Shown here in pieces: positions 29,990 through 41,800 of a stretch of DNA of 64,000 nt (the first letter of the stretch is position 1; every line of letters starts with the position of its first letter). This DNA is from Antedon mediterranea (taxonomy: Eukaryota > Echinodermata > Crinoidea > Comatulida > Antedonidae): NCBI RefSeq assembly GCF_964355755.1, contig NC_092671.1:20178001-20242000 (forward strand), in the 5' to 3' direction. The notes under the pieces are model-generated. The model saw nothing but the letters and a program-made list of their open reading frames with translations, had not been told where the DNA came from and searched no databases. A program made the position numbers and the translations under genes.

Positions 29990-32145
29990 TATATAAAGAA
30001 AACAAAATTTAAATTATTTTGCTTAAATACAATAAACATTTATTAAAAAGGGGTATTATTACTATCCTCCATTTCTTTCTAACAAAATGCATTTAAAATC
30101 CGGGTATCTTGCATATTACATTATGTAATAAACAAATAAATTGTTATGTATTTTGCTTAAACAATAAGCTATTTATGAAAAATGGTATTACTATCCTCAA
30201 TTTATTTTCTCACAAATGCATTTAAAATCAAGGTAAAATACTATTTCTTTTTTTAGTAATTAGCCAGATTAATTTAATATTGTCCTTTTTTTGAATATGC
30301 CATTTTATGTCACCAAAAATTGGATCATATTATTTTATAAGTGAAAACATTAATTTTTTCAGGTTTTTTTTTCTATGAAAGTGATTTACTTTATTAAAAC
30401 TACAAAATAATCTATTCAAAGTCTGATTTTTATTAATCTTTATTTTTCATGTTTTTGCGTGACAATAGTGGTGTTATTAAAATTTGAAATAAAAACCAGA
30501 CAGGAAATACAAACTTACTTATCAAACTTATTAAATAAAAAGTTTTGATACTTCTCTTGAATGTTTGTTTGTTTCTTTATTTCCATTCACAACAAAAAAA
30601 AAACCATTAACACACATAAATATTCATTACAAAAATGAAAGAATGGAAAGGGGGAATCTCTGAAGCACAGCTTATAAGTAGAAACCCCCTGTTACAAAAC
30701 AGTTTATAAATAGTAATATGAAAAAAAGGCACAACGGCATAGGCAAACAAAATGTAACTTTTAAGAAAAAGAAAAAAAAAAGCAAACAAGTTTCTTGTTT
30801 TTTTTTATCTTAAAAAAAAAGATTTCTCAGAGAGTAAGATGTAATTGTAAAAAGAAAAAAACTTGTTCTAATCAGAGTATTGCAAAAGTAATTTATTTTT
30901 GTATTTTATTTTAAAAGTTATAGGATTCTTAAGTAACTTAAGAGTCTCAGGTATATCACGCCAAATTCAACCCCTTTACTAACTAAACTTAATGATTTTT
31001 GAGTGGTTCTTTTAAATTGTGGGTAGAAATGGTGTTTTTGTAGCGTGTATTTATCGTGGATAGCTGAGCATAAAATGAAATTATTTTGAACAATCACTGG
31101 GAGTAAGTTATGAAAAGCTTTATGCATTAGAGAAACGGTATATAGTTTTATTAAATTATAAAGATCAAGAGTTTTAAAAAAATTTAAAATTGGTTTACTT
31201 GGACTGGTGTATGGGACTTTCATAACAAGTCTGAGTGCCTTTTTTTGTAATATGTATAAACAATTTAAATTAGTTTTAAAGGTATTACCCCAGACTTCAC
31301 AACAATATGTAAAATAAGGCAAAACTAATGAATTATATAATTTAAATAAAGCTGATGTATTTAGTAAATGTTTTACTCTATAAATAATTCCAATACTTTT
31401 ATTAGAATGAATACCCTTATAATATCTAAATGCAAATTAGTGGAAAAGATGACAATGCTGTGGGTATCAAATAAATAAATATACCAGGCTCTATGTTCTT
31501 ATTGAGTTGTTTGGAAAAAAATATAGTGTCTGAAAACATATTTCTGGTATTCTTTTGAATTTAATATTGCTTTTTTAAAAGTATCATATGTAAACTAATA
31601 ATATTTATTAATAAATATTATTATTAACATGATTGTATAACTATAAACTATCATATGTAAATACAGACAGCAGAGGCTTGACATTGTTGTGTTCTTGTGG
31701 TAGTAGGTGATGAAATATGGGAAAACAGAGACAGATGGTCAATTTACAAAAGAATGTTATTTTTGGTTTAATGAGTTGTTTGTACTCTACATTCACAACA
31801 CACACTATAATAATAATTATTATTAATATACAGTACCTGGTTTAGTAAGTAAAAGCTACAGATAGACCTAATTAAAATGTAAATATGGTTGTTTTTTTCA
31901 AATTCGCAAATGTTTTTATCACCATCACTGTTGCAAATAAATTAATAATAAGTAATTTGAAATTAATCTGCCCAAAAAAAAAAAAGAATAAATTAAAAAT
32001 AATATTTTACCTTGATTTTAAATGCATTTGTGAGAAAGAAATGAAGGATAGTAATACCCCTTTAAAAAAAATGTTTATGTTTTAAGCAAAATAATTTATA
32101 TTTATTTGTTTATTACATGGATGTAATATGCTAGATAAGAATCAA
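29990..32145. repeat. Region flanked by about 140-bp inverted repeats
   Basis: Left units (29990-30110 and 30110-30245, a tandem pair) share TTATTTTGCTTAAA, TATTACTATCCTC and AATGCATTTTAAAAT-like words. The complementary unit lies at 31985-32140 (AAATGCATTTGTGAGAAAG, GGATAGTAATACC). The enclosed DNA contains a LINE fragment on the minus strand. It may be a composite or foldback element; no target duplication was established. Confidence 0.6.
30890..31440 (-). pseudogene. LINE RT C-terminal fragment
   Basis: Minus frame 31322-30918: MPYFTYCCEVWGNTFKTNLN, CLYILQKKALRLVMKVPYTS, FKTLDLYNLIKLYTVSLMHK. This is the conserved C-terminal part after a LINE RT palm (the YC-x-WG-x-T pattern). Upstream, in another frame, KSIGIIYRVKHLL precedes it. 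It is 5'-truncated near 31440. Its tail is A-rich (30760-30900 minus). Clade not resolved. Confidence 0.7.
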
Positions 32146-32336
32146 GCAAATTATTAAATAAATCACTGAAAATATTTAATAATAAATAATACTAAATGGT
32201 CTGGTTGTAAAATCAACTGGATAAAATACTTGCCATTTCTTTATACTGTAATTCTGTGTATGTATATTATGTGTAGCCAAGAATGGCCTGTATGTACCAC
32301 CAAAAATAAAATTGTTTACTGAAAATCTCATCACAT

Positions 32337-33798
32337 CAGGGGCGCAGCCAGCAAAGAAATAAAGGCGGGGGGGGGGGGGGGTGTCATCCAATATGTGAGT
32401 ATTTTGCGAGCGAAGCCCCCTGGAAGCTTTGGTGGTCTAGGGAAATCTAGATCATTTGAATCGGTTTACGCACACACAAATATGACAATGTTAACACTAA
32501 TAAACTGCAACAAAAAAAAACAAAAAACAACTCTCATTTTCATTACAGAACATTGTTAAAATCCAGGCTGCCACAGAAAGCCTACAAATACTTTTTTTCT
32601 TGCTTGTTTGTTGATTTGGGTAGAGAGTCTGTAAACTCAGAGAAGGAATTATTTGAATTCCTCCCTTTTCACTCAATACAAAAGTTGCATGAAATAAACG
32701 TAGAGATGCAACAGTTTGGAAAAAGAAATTAGAATGATAGTGGAGTGAAATGAGAACCGTACTGTAAGGTTAGAGTCCATACACTGTGCAAGTCCAAGAA
32801 GCTATCTTGGCTCCGTGTGTATGTGGGACGCTTCATACCCATCCGTATTATACGCATTACACTAACATATTTATCGCATGTATGTACATACAATATTTTG
32901 TTTAAAAATATACCTATTTTGTTCGAATGTATAGTATAGGTGATACCTAATACATAATTCTAATAACTAACTTTAGTATTATACATTTTACTTTAGTTAC
33001 TAACGACGCTCTAGACATCGCGGGATGCATCTTTAAACAATAAGTGTGCATTTGTTAACATTCTTCTTGGCTTTTGTAGACAGAATTCGCGAATGACTTT
33101 CTTTGTATTAATTTTCATGAGGCACAATCCCGAAAGCCGCTCATAAGAAATGTGATTTCACAAATAGGTTTTCGTTCTAAGTAAAGTCGAAAAACTCCGC
33201 TCAGCTTCAGCAGACGTTACGGGCAGTACACATGCGATTAGAAAGCGTGGTTCCCACTAGCGACGCAACACAAGGACGTAACGCAACGCAAGTGAATTGA
33301 CCAATCACAAGCTTATGGCTTATTCGCTTGTGATTGCTAACTGTCTATAAAAAATCGCTTGCGTTGTGTTTACGTTCTTGCGTTCTTGCGTTACGTTCTA
33401 GTGGGAACCAAGCTGAAGAAGTAAACGCACATATTCGGGAACACATCAGGATCCGTTAATTTTACAATTGCTTCCGTTAATGTACTGTAACAGGAAGCTC
33501 TTGATGCTGCGAACACAGTCGCTTCCATCGCTGAAGCTCGTAATGAAGATGTTCGTGTCTTGGCAGATCATCGTACCAAAATTCATAGACTCGGGTGCTA
33601 CGCCAAATATTTTAAAGCATGGCCTGTTTTAACTTGGTTTGTAAATGATCAAGAAGTTGAATTGTAATACTGCTCAGTAGTAATCTTCCACAGTGTCTCC
33701 AGGATGATTTGATCTGTATTGTTGTCTCAAGTTTTTATTTTTTTTTCCAAAAAAAAAGGGGGGAGGGGGTCAGGACCCTGTGACTGGCTGCGCCCCTG
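32337..33798. mobile_element. Non-autonomous hAT-like element
   Basis: It starts CAGGGGCGCAGCCAGC and ends with the inverted GCTGGCTGCGCCCCTG-like sequence (one or two mismatches). A long G run (32366-32381) and GCGAGCGAAGC near the left end, and a GGGGGGAGGGGG tract near the right end, match the layout of the hAT element at 38871-43277. No transposase is present and no clear target duplication was found, so the two ends may come from different insertions. Confidence 0.6.
33248..33410. mobile_element. Short MITE (TGGTTCCCACTAG ends)
   Basis: 163 bp with inverted ends TGGTTCCCACTAG / CTAGTGGGAACCA, extended inward by ACGCAA/TTGCGT words. AGC flanks both sides (with one extra G on the left), a possible 3-bp duplication. 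It lies within the hAT-like element. Non-coding. Confidence 0.75.
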
Positions 33799-33980
33799 CC
33801 TTCGACGTTTACTTCTTTGTTTTCAGAACCATCAAGGGCTACTGTTCTGAAGAACAACAAAAGAATAATGAGGGCGCTATTTTATAATGTGTAAAAGGCC
33901 GTTTTGGCGTGCCATAGATAGATAGATAGAAAAGAAAAAGAAAACAAATACCGACAGCGTGGTTGGTCACTTCTACAGTG

Positions 33981-34682
33981 ATGAATATACCTGAAACAAA
34001 GCCTTCAAAATCTATGCCTTTGAGACCGTCATCAAATGATCAATCTGATGTTCAGCAGTGTACGCAGAATTGTGAAGATCCATCAACAGATGCAGTGACT
34101 AGCCGTCACAATGAAGCACCCCCGTCTCATCCTCAACCAGTAATTAAAACATCACATGGTGGTAGAAAACAAACTGTGCTCATAATCGGTGACTCTATTC
34201 CAAAACATTTAGTTGGGAGAAGAATGTCTAGTCGTATGAGAGTGATCAACTGCTGTATCCCAGGAAGCAAACTGGAAATGTGGATCAAATTAGCACCTGT
34301 GTTAATACAAGAGCAAAACCCATCAAGCGTTATTATACATTGTGGAACAAACAACACAAATGACTGTATGCCGATGAAATGCATCAAACTCATTACTTTG
34401 TTATGTAACTGTATCAGGGACGCCGACACATCTATCCATATTGCAATCTCTTCGTTAATTATGCATCAAAACGCAGGTAGATATGCTTGGGTCAAGGAAT
34501 TCAATGCTAGGCTACATGACAAGTGCAGTACACTCAACTGGGCATTCATTGACAACTCAAACATCAGTCTACAACATCTTGCCAAGGATGGACTTCACTT
34601 GAATGGGTCTGGTATTAAACTTATCGCAATGAACTATATTGCTTTTTTAAGAGATCTTGCATACAACATCCTGCAAACATAA
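33981..34682 (+). CDS. LINE ORF1 with SGNH/GDSL-type esterase domain
   Basis: The frame is open from before 33981, where the first ATG lies, to TAA 34680-34682, giving 233 residues. The first 60 residues are polar and Ser/Pro-rich. The rest is an SGNH hydrolase-like fold: TVLIIGDSIPKHL has the GDS nucleophile block, VIIHCGTNNTND the GxND-like block with Asn, and KDGLHLNGSGIKLIA the Asp-x-x-His pair near the C-terminus. Esterase domains in ORF1 are known for CR1/L2-type LINEs and may aid membrane or RNP handling; the substrate is unknown. The ORF2 frame is already open for the last 64 bases, and a slippery U UUU UUA lies at 34643-34649. Confidence 0.85.
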   Translation: MNIPETKPSKSMPLRPSSNDQSDVQQCTQNCEDPSTDAVTSRHNEAPPSHPQPVIKTSHGGRKQTVLIIGDSIPKHLVGRRMSSRMRVINCCIPGSKLEMWIKLAPVLIQEQNPSSVIIHCGTNNTNDCMPMKCIKLITLLCNCIRDADTSIHIAISSLIMHQNAGRYAWVKEFNARLHDKCSTLNWAFIDNSNISLQHLAKDGLHLNGSGIKLIAMNYIAFLRDLAYNILQT

Positions 34683-34723
34683 AGCAATCTCAACAAACAA
34701 ATAAAGGTGTAACAGTTGGTACA

Positions 34724-34852
34724 TGTGCCGACTGTTTAAAGTACATAAAATCATGTGAATCACATATTTCATGTAAATGTTGCACATTAGATTTTCATGT
34801 AAACTGCGTAATGGTTAAACATAACTTTGACAATTGGTGGTGTTCCGCCTGC
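34724..34852 (+). other. PHD-type zinc finger, in the ORF2 frame upstream of its first ATG
   Basis: In the ORF2 frame, with no stop, the sequence has CADC, then CESHISCKCC, FHVNC and finally WWCSAC. This gives the C4-H-C3 spacing of a PHD finger with the Trp before the last Cys pair. The frame is open from 34619, but the first ATG (34811) falls inside the finger. An intact finger therefore needs a non-AUG start or fusion with ORF1 by a -1 shift. PHD fingers with esterase domains are described in CR1-like LINE ORF1 proteins. Confidence 0.75.
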
Positions 34853-37723
34853 TTTATTAAAAATACTGTATCTGAATTACCATTTCTTAATGATCCTATA
34901 AACAATGATCTGTATCTTGGTAAAGGGCTTAAAATTACGCATCTAAATATTCAAAGCCTGCGAAACAAAGTTGATCAAATTAATGTACTTTTAGATAAAA
35001 ATAACATTGACATACTATGTTTAACTGAAAGTTGGCTTGATAAGAATATTGATAACACAGAGCTCACTATAAATGGGTATAATATTTGTAGATTTGATAG
35101 GAAAAACAAAATAGGAGGTGGAATTTTGTGTTATATTAAAGAGTGTATTGTACATAAAATAATAACAAATAACATTGCTGACAATGTTGAAAGTCTATGG
35201 ATAGAAATTAATTTACCACATACTAAGCCTTTTCTTGTTGGAACAGTTTACAGACCCCCGAGTGCCAATATAGATTACATAACAGACATTGATAGTTTAT
35301 TCCAACATTATACATCTGAATATGATGAAGTAATTGTACTAGGAGATTTCAACCTTGATATTTCCAAAAAGGTAAATCAAACTAAAATTAAGAATTTAGA
35401 AAATCATAGTAACTTAAAACAATTAATTAATGAGAGTACACGAATCACCGATTCAAGTAAAACAATATTAGATCTTATTTTTGTTTCAAATCTCAAGAAG
35501 TATTCTGAATCAGGAGTTTATAGTCTTGGAATAAGTGACCATTCATTAATTTACTTAATTCGCAAGTATAAAAAAATAAAAGGTCAACCAAAAACAACAA
35601 ATTCTAGGTCTTTTAAAAAGTTTAATGAGAACGATTTCATTGACTCTGTTAAAAAACAAGATTGGAGTTTAGTCATGGAATGTTCTGATGTAGATAAAGC
35701 TTGGGATATTTGGTCAAATTTATTTAATTATGCTTGCAATAAACATGCACCTCGTAGAATTAAGAGAGTAAAAACTTCAATGCCTGAATGGATTACTAAA
35801 GAATACCTAAAATTAACAAAAGATAGAGACTATTATTTTAAGAAAGCTCATAAAACAAATGATGAGGCAGACTGGAATAAGGCAAAAAGTTTGAGGAATC
35901 AAGCAAATAAACTAAATAGATCACTTAAAAAGAAAATTTGTACAGATGCTATAACAGCAAATACCACAAATTCTAAAAAATTGTGGGAAACCATTAAAAA
36001 AATTATTCCTGATAAAAAACAAGCTATCTCCTCTGTTCGGGTTGGTAGTGGACTCTCAAATAATGATAAAGAAATAGCTAATAAATTTAATGATTATTTT
36101 TCTTCTATTGGTAATAATCTTGCTAAGAAACATAATCTACCTTGTAATACTAACACTAACCCTACTAACATTATTTTAAACAATTTTGATTTTCACATTG
36201 TAACTCCTGATTGTGTATTTGATATAATCAATAGCTTTTCAAATAACAAAGCTTCAGGCTTGGATGGTTTTGATGTTAAGCTCTTAAAATTAGCTGGTCC
36301 CATTGTATGTCACTCACTTAATTACATAATAAACTTGTCGTTTATTACAGCAACATTTCCTTGTAAATGGAAAACTGCTAAAGTTACCCCAGTGTTCAAA
36401 GGAGGAGATACATCTGATGTTGGAAATTACAGACCAATTTCAGTATTGCCTATAGTTTCAAAGATAATTGAAAGAATAGTACACAATAAACTTTATTACT
36501 ACTTGTCGGAAAATAATATTTTAAACCCTTGTCAATCTGGTTTTAGACGTAACCATTCAACTAATTATACAACACTCATTGATTTTTCTGACTACATTCT
36601 AAAAAATATAAATGAAGGTAATGTTACAGCTGCTATTTTTTTAGATTTGCAAAAGGCTTTTGACACAACAAATCATAATCTGCTTTTTAGTAAATTAAAA
36701 CAATACGGTGTGCATGGTAATGCCTTAAATTGGTTTATATCATACTTATCAGGAAGATCACAAGTTGTAAATATCAAATCATCTTTGTCATTTTCTAAAC
36801 CTATTACTGTTGGTATACCACAAGGGTCAATTCTTGGGCCATTGCTTTTTATAATTTATGTTAATTCTTTACCAGATGTGATAAATAATAAATGTATCAT
36901 GTATGCAGATGATACAACAATATTATGTTCCTCATCTGATCCAGTTCTTCTACAGAACATGATTAATCAAAATGTTAGTAAGTTCACTACCTGGTTTGAT
37001 AACAATTTACTAACCCTCAATATAAAGAAAACAAAATTTATGTTATTTGGAACTAGAATATCACTTAGTAAATTCAATAATATTTCTGTTTCTATTAATG
37101 GCAATGATGTCGAAAGAGTTGACAATTTTAAATATCTTGGACTTACATTTGATTCATTTATGTCATGGAAACAGCATGTTGAACAAGTAGCTTCTAGAGT
37201 ATCACAACGTATCGGTATTATTCGTAGATTAAGATATTATATTCCAAATTTTGCTTTAAGACTACTTGCTAATGCAATAGTATTACCCTGTTTTGATTAC
37301 TGTAGTAATGTTTGGTCAAATTGTAACTTAGAACTTGTTAATCGTCTTCAAGTACTTCAAAATAGAGTAGCTAGAATCATTCTTTATGCTGATATGTACA
37401 CCCCTATAACAGAATTGATGTCCTCACTAAAATGGAAGAGTGTCCATGACAGATGGGAAAATGATTTATTAATTACGTTATTTAAATGCATACAGGGTTT
37501 AGCACCATCTTATTTAGCAAATCTATTCAAATTTATGGACACTTTTCACACAAAAAATACAAGAAGTCAATCAACTAAAACTCTAAATGTTCCAGCATGG
37601 AACAATATTTATGGAAAGAGAATGTTTAATTATAGAGCATCAACCTTATGGAATAATCTTCCTGTACATATCCGTAAAAATTATGAGACATTTAGTCAAG
37701 TTGAATTTAAACATCTTGTATAA
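34811..37723 (+). CDS. LINE ORF2: endonuclease and reverse transcriptase, intact
   Basis: 970 residues without a stop. Endonuclease (about 38-245): LKITHLNIQSLRNK, CLTESWLDKN (catalytic Glu), GTVYRPPS, VLGDFNLDIS (Asp/Asn) and GISDHSLIYL (Asp-His). RT (about 475-790): GLDGFDVKLLK, WKTAKVTPVFKGGDTSDVGN, YRPISVLPIVSKIIERIVHN, AIFLDLQKAFDTTNHNLLF (first Asp), GIPQGSILGPLLFIIYVNSL and MYADDTTILC (Asp pair). The C-terminal domain has LPCFDYCSNVWSN and RASTLWNNLPVHIRKN. All catalytic residues I can recognise are present. It performs target-primed reverse transcription in LINEs generally. It could be a recently active copy, which the sequence alone cannot prove. Confidence 0.93.
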   Translation: MVKHNFDNWWCSACFIKNTVSELPFLNDPINNDLYLGKGLKITHLNIQSLRNKVDQINVLLDKNNIDILCLTESWLDKNIDNTELTINGYNICRFDRKNKIGGGILCYIKECIVHKIITNNIADNVESLWIEINLPHTKPFLVGTVYRPPSANIDYITDIDSLFQHYTSEYDEVIVLGDFNLDISKKVNQTKIKNLENHSNLKQLINESTRITDSSKTILDLIFVSNLKKYSESGVYSLGISDHSLIYLIRKYKKIKGQPKTTNSRSFKKFNENDFIDSVKKQDWSLVMECSDVDKAWDIWSNLFNYACNKHAPRRIKRVKTSMPEWITKEYLKLTKDRDYYFKKAHKTNDEADWNKAKSLRNQANKLNRSLKKKICTDAITANTTNSKKLWETIKKIIPDKKQAISSVRVGSGLSNNDKEIANKFNDYFSSIGNNLAKKHNLPCNTNTNPTNIILNNFDFHIVTPDCVFDIINSFSNNKASGLDGFDVKLLKLAGPIVCHSLNYIINLSFITATFPCKWKTAKVTPVFKGGDTSDVGNYRPISVLPIVSKIIERIVHNKLYYYLSENNILNPCQSGFRRNHSTNYTTLIDFSDYILKNINEGNVTAAIFLDLQKAFDTTNHNLLFSKLKQYGVHGNALNWFISYLSGRSQVVNIKSSLSFSKPITVGIPQGSILGPLLFIIYVNSLPDVINNKCIMYADDTTILCSSSDPVLLQNMINQNVSKFTTWFDNNLLTLNIKKTKFMLFGTRISLSKFNNISVSINGNDVERVDNFKYLGLTFDSFMSWKQHVEQVASRVSQRIGIIRRLRYYIPNFALRLLANAIVLPCFDYCSNVWSNCNLELVNRLQVLQNRVARIILYADMYTPITELMSSLKWKSVHDRWENDLLITLFKCIQGLAPSYLANLFKFMDTFHTKNTRSQSTKTLNVPAWNNIYGKRMFNYRASTLWNNLPVHIRKNYETFSQVEFKHLV

Positions 37724-37936
37724 CTTCTATTGTACATAGTTTTAATATTGCTTTTACTTTTATTTTTCTTGTATTTTTTTCCAAATCTGGACCTCTTGGG
37801 AGACCAGTACTTGTGTATTGAAAGAGCTATTCCAGAATAAAGAAAGATTTGTATTGTATTGTATTGTAAATGATAATAAAAATCAGAAAGTTCTTGCATA
37901 TATATTATTTATGGGCCTTTCTTCAGTACAAGAAAA

Positions 37937-37954
37937 TGGTAGCAGAGCTAGCGA
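37937..37954 (+). promoter_or_regulatory. Primer-binding site of the BEL/Pao element
   Basis: TGGTAGCAGAGCTAGCGA follows the probable LTR end. A TGGTAGCAGAGC-type site is common in BEL/Pao elements. Confidence 0.65.
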
Positions 37955-38099
37955 GGTTAGATAGACCAATTAAAACAAATTAAACTTTAAAGAACCAACA
38001 TTTTTAGGCTGAAAGTTGTGAGCCTATAGTTGCAACGAAGCACGTGAGTAAAGTGCATGTGCATGCTTCTAGCGAAACGTCATAAACAAAATGTAAGAC

Positions 38100-38870
38100 A
38101 TGGAGAAACGAAAAAAAGATATAAAAATACTACGAAGAAATAGAAAAGGACAGTTAACAAGGATTACAAACACAATAAATGTTTTCTGTCAGAAGGAGGA
38201 ACTAGAGAGAGACATTGAGTTAATACAGAACTTATTTAAGAAAGCAAACGAGGTATTTGAAACAGTAGAGAGGGCTCACGACAAGATTGTGGAAATGATA
38301 AACTTGGAAGATGAAGAACAATTTGAGGAAGCGGAGAAGTGGATGCAAGATTGCCAAAGGGATTTTCTAGAGGTGATACATGAGACTAAGAGGGTGCTGG
38401 AGCCGCCAGTCAGGGGAACAGTGACAGAAGAGACTGACAAAGTTATAGTAGAAGAGGACAGTGAAAACGTTGATCAGAGAAAGATGGAAATAATAAGGTT
38501 AACAGTAATGATATGGATGCTATGGCCGCATTCAAATTAGCCCTAGAACTTCCAAAAGCGGAAGTGAGAGAATTCCATGGGGATCCGGGAAACTATTGGG
38601 CTTTTATACAAAATGTTGAGATAAATGTAGCAAGTAAGTTAACATCAGATAATGCAAAATTACAATACCTTCTAAAGTTATGTAAAAATAAGGCAAAGGA
38701 AAGTATAGTAAGTTGTCCTCTATTAGGAGAAGAAGGCAAGCTAAATGGGCTAATGCTGCACAATCAATACTTAGTGAAAGGGAACCAAGTTTCTTGGATA
38801 TGTTAAAATTTGTAGAGAGTCAAGCTGCAGTAAACAGCAATATGTTTGGAAGAAATATTAGCACTACAGC
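38100..38870 (+). pseudogene. BEL/Pao gag, N-terminal part
   Basis: Starts at ATG 38100. The first 146 residues are highly charged and predicted coiled coil (DIELIQNLFKKANEVFETVE, EEQFEEAEKWMQDCQRDF). After a frameshift near 38510 the frame reads LPKAEVREFHGDPGNYWAFI and NAKLQYLLKLCKNKAKESIV, a DUF1759-type gag domain of BEL/Pao. A second shift near 38720 leads to EREPSFLDMLKFVESQAAVN. It is interrupted at 38870 by the hAT element and continues at 43283 in a compatible frame. Frameshifts make it non-functional. Confidence 0.85.
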
Positions 38871-41800
38871 CAGTGGCGGATCTAGCGGGGGGGGGGGCTT
38901 AAGGGGCGTATGCCCCCCCCCCCCTATTTTTGTAAGATTTTTTTTGTTTCGACGGTCATCAATCAACGATGGTTTGCACATTTTCATAGTGAAAATAATA
39001 TGTTGTACATTGATAAAGCACATTGTCAGCTCGATCGCATTCCACCAAGCTGGTACGTCGACATCCCTTGTGTACTATCAATCTCTAGCGTTACCAACGA
39101 TCAAGCAATTTGATAAAAGCCACGTGTGAGCTTGGTCGCGTTCCACTAATAAGCAGGTCGGCATCCTTTGTGATCGTCACTCCCGTATTGTAGACTAGCG
39201 GTACCTCCGACGATCAATCACAGTCAATTAATAGAGTTGAGGAAGCCACGTGGTCAGTTTTCACGAAGTGCTACTATACTACGCGCCCATTTATTATTAA
39301 GTACAATAAAAACAAAGGCTAGGCCTTATTATATTAAAATATTTGGTTTAAATATCATTTTGTCATCTAGTGTGCATAAATGACTGTTAATATGTTGTTT
39401 TGGACCAAATTGCTGCACGTAGAAACGTGTGGCGCGCGTTGTGAAAACGAAAGTGACGTCGTTAGAAACTGATATAAACAGCATGTTAATGTAGGGTGTT
39501 ATCGAATTTGATTGAGAGGGTTTAACCACATGCAACAGAGAAGACATTGTTCATTTAGGTATAATTATATACAATTTATATTATCTCTATTTCTCTCATT
39601 TGTTTATGTCAAAAATATTCGTACTGCGGTTTATTTGATCTACATATATACACATACCAACTTTGCAGATTTCAGTTTTTCACCATTTTGTCCGAATACA
39701 TGATTTGTATTAGAACGACTTTGATACCGGTATAGGCCTACTATATTTATTAATATTTCATCAAGCCAAGATGGCTGCTAAACGTGGTGGACAGACTTCA
39801 CTAACGGCATATTTCGTGCCTAAAGTTGGTAGGTAATCATTGTTAATCAGTTTTTACTCAAACCCGGACTCATTAGGATCTCTAGACCTATATCCACATG
39901 TCATTTTGTGGTCTAGACTAGATTTTTGGTAGGATTTACAGTTAACTTGAACTCTTATAATTCAAATAATACAGGTAATAGGAAATGCTCACGCCTGTAT
40001 TATAACAATTTTAATATACTATATTAATTTCCATCACAGCTAGAGTAGAGGAGGATGACAATACTAGTGTTGAGGACTCATCTGATGACAGTGGAAACTG
40101 GTGCCGATTTACAAATCGTGGGCCGTGACAACGAACCAAATACAGGTATTTCATTTTTTAGATATTTTAAGAAAATTGTGTGTGAGCAGACACATACCAT
40201 TTCCTCATACCCACATACTCTCATTGAATTTAATAATATTCGTCTTCTGTACTAAACTTTATAATAATTTCGGATACATTCTTTCATGAATCTTCTCGTG
40301 AATTTCAGAGCCAATACAGGAGGTTCGAAATCAGGACATCGCATATGTCGTGGATGGAACCATAAATGTAGATAACGATGAAATGAAGGCTTATTTTATC
40401 AACAATAGGAAACCTAAACAAGCATTTAAGTTTCCAGCGAAAATTTATAAAGATAAACGTAACAAATCTGGTGAAATGAAGCGACACTGTAAGCACGAAT
40501 GGTTTGATAAATACAAATTCTTGCTTATTCATCCGCGTTGGATGGTCTTTTTTGTATCTGCTGCGTACTTTTCCCTGTAAATGCGCATCAAGGAACACGT
40601 GCAAAAAATCTTATTGAAATGCCATATCAAAACTGGAAAAAAGCGCTAGAACATTTTGCAACACATTCTTTACATGAATACCATAAGGATTCTTTAACTA
40701 GGATGAACTCATTTATGTCTACCTATAATGAACCTCCAACTCGCATTGATCAAAGTATATCTGTCGGAGCAGCCGCTGCTGTTGAAAGAAACAGACGTTT
40801 CTTGAAATCTATTTTGCGGGCTGTTGAATATTTGGGAAGGCAAGGATTAGCATTTAGGGGGCATCGGGACGACGGAGTAGGTCTCGAAGATAACATAAAC
40901 AAGGGGAATTTTAAGGCTTTATTAAATGTAATGTGTGAGACAGACGAATCGTTGCGCTGCCACTTAGAAACATGCAACAAGAATGCATCTTACATTTCAA
41001 AAACTACCCAAAACAACCTTCTAGATTGCATTCGGGATTCAATACAGGCAGATATTGTGAATCAAGTTAAAAGCCAGGTAAACGGCCCTTATTTCGGAGT
41101 TATTGCCGATGAAGTAAATGACAGTGCTAACTGGAAACAGTTGGGTATTGTTATTCGTTATGTGAGGAAAGATAATGTACCAGTTGAGAAGTTGATAGAG
41201 TATGTGAAGTGTGAGAACATTAGAGGTGCAACTATTGCGGATCTCATAATTACTTGTTTGAATAACGCTGGGCTTGATGTAATGTACTGTTGTTCACAAA
41301 CTTATGACGGAGCCGGAAATATGGCTGGCAAGCAAAACGGTGCAGCTGCGCAATTCAAAGTAAAAACTGGAAATGAAAAGGCCGACTACTACCATTGCGC
41401 CTCTCACGAGCTCAATCTTGCATTATCCAAGTCAACCAAGGTTCCAGAAGTGTATAACATGGTTTGCTTTCTTCAAACCTTAGGAAGATTTTTTATTAAT
41501 TCTGCGAAACGCCAAGGATTTCTTGAACAGATAATAAAAAGTAAAGTAGATGAGAAGCGCTTTAATGTCATGAAGAAAAAGGTAAAGCCGTTGTGTGAAA
41601 CAAGATGGGTAGAGCGCCATACTGCCTTTGAAGATTTACACATTCTCTATGAATATATTGTAGAGTGCATGATCCGCATTTCCCGCAATGCCGATAGGAT
41701 GTGGGATCTGTCAGTGACAGAGGCAAATGGAATCCATAGACAGCTCACTGAATCGAAATTCTTTGTTTCTTTTTATGTATGCCGGTTTCTTTTGGGCTTC

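Larger units (their letters stand above)
33963..37868 (+). mobile_element. Well-preserved L2/CR1-type LINE
   Basis: It contains an esterase-type ORF1, a PHD finger, and an ORF2 with apurinic-type endonuclease and RT, then a 140-bp 3' UTR and a (TTGTA)4 tail at about 37849-37868. Short tandem 3' repeats in place of poly-A are typical of L2/CR1. The 5' boundary is not visible; (ATAG)4 at 33915-33931 may mark the junction. The LINE adjoins the 5' LTR remnant of a BEL/Pao element at 37869. Confidence 0.85.

Noticed and set aside
34133-34429. 98-codon minus-strand frame
   Set aside because: Antisense shadow of the LINE ORF1 esterase domain.
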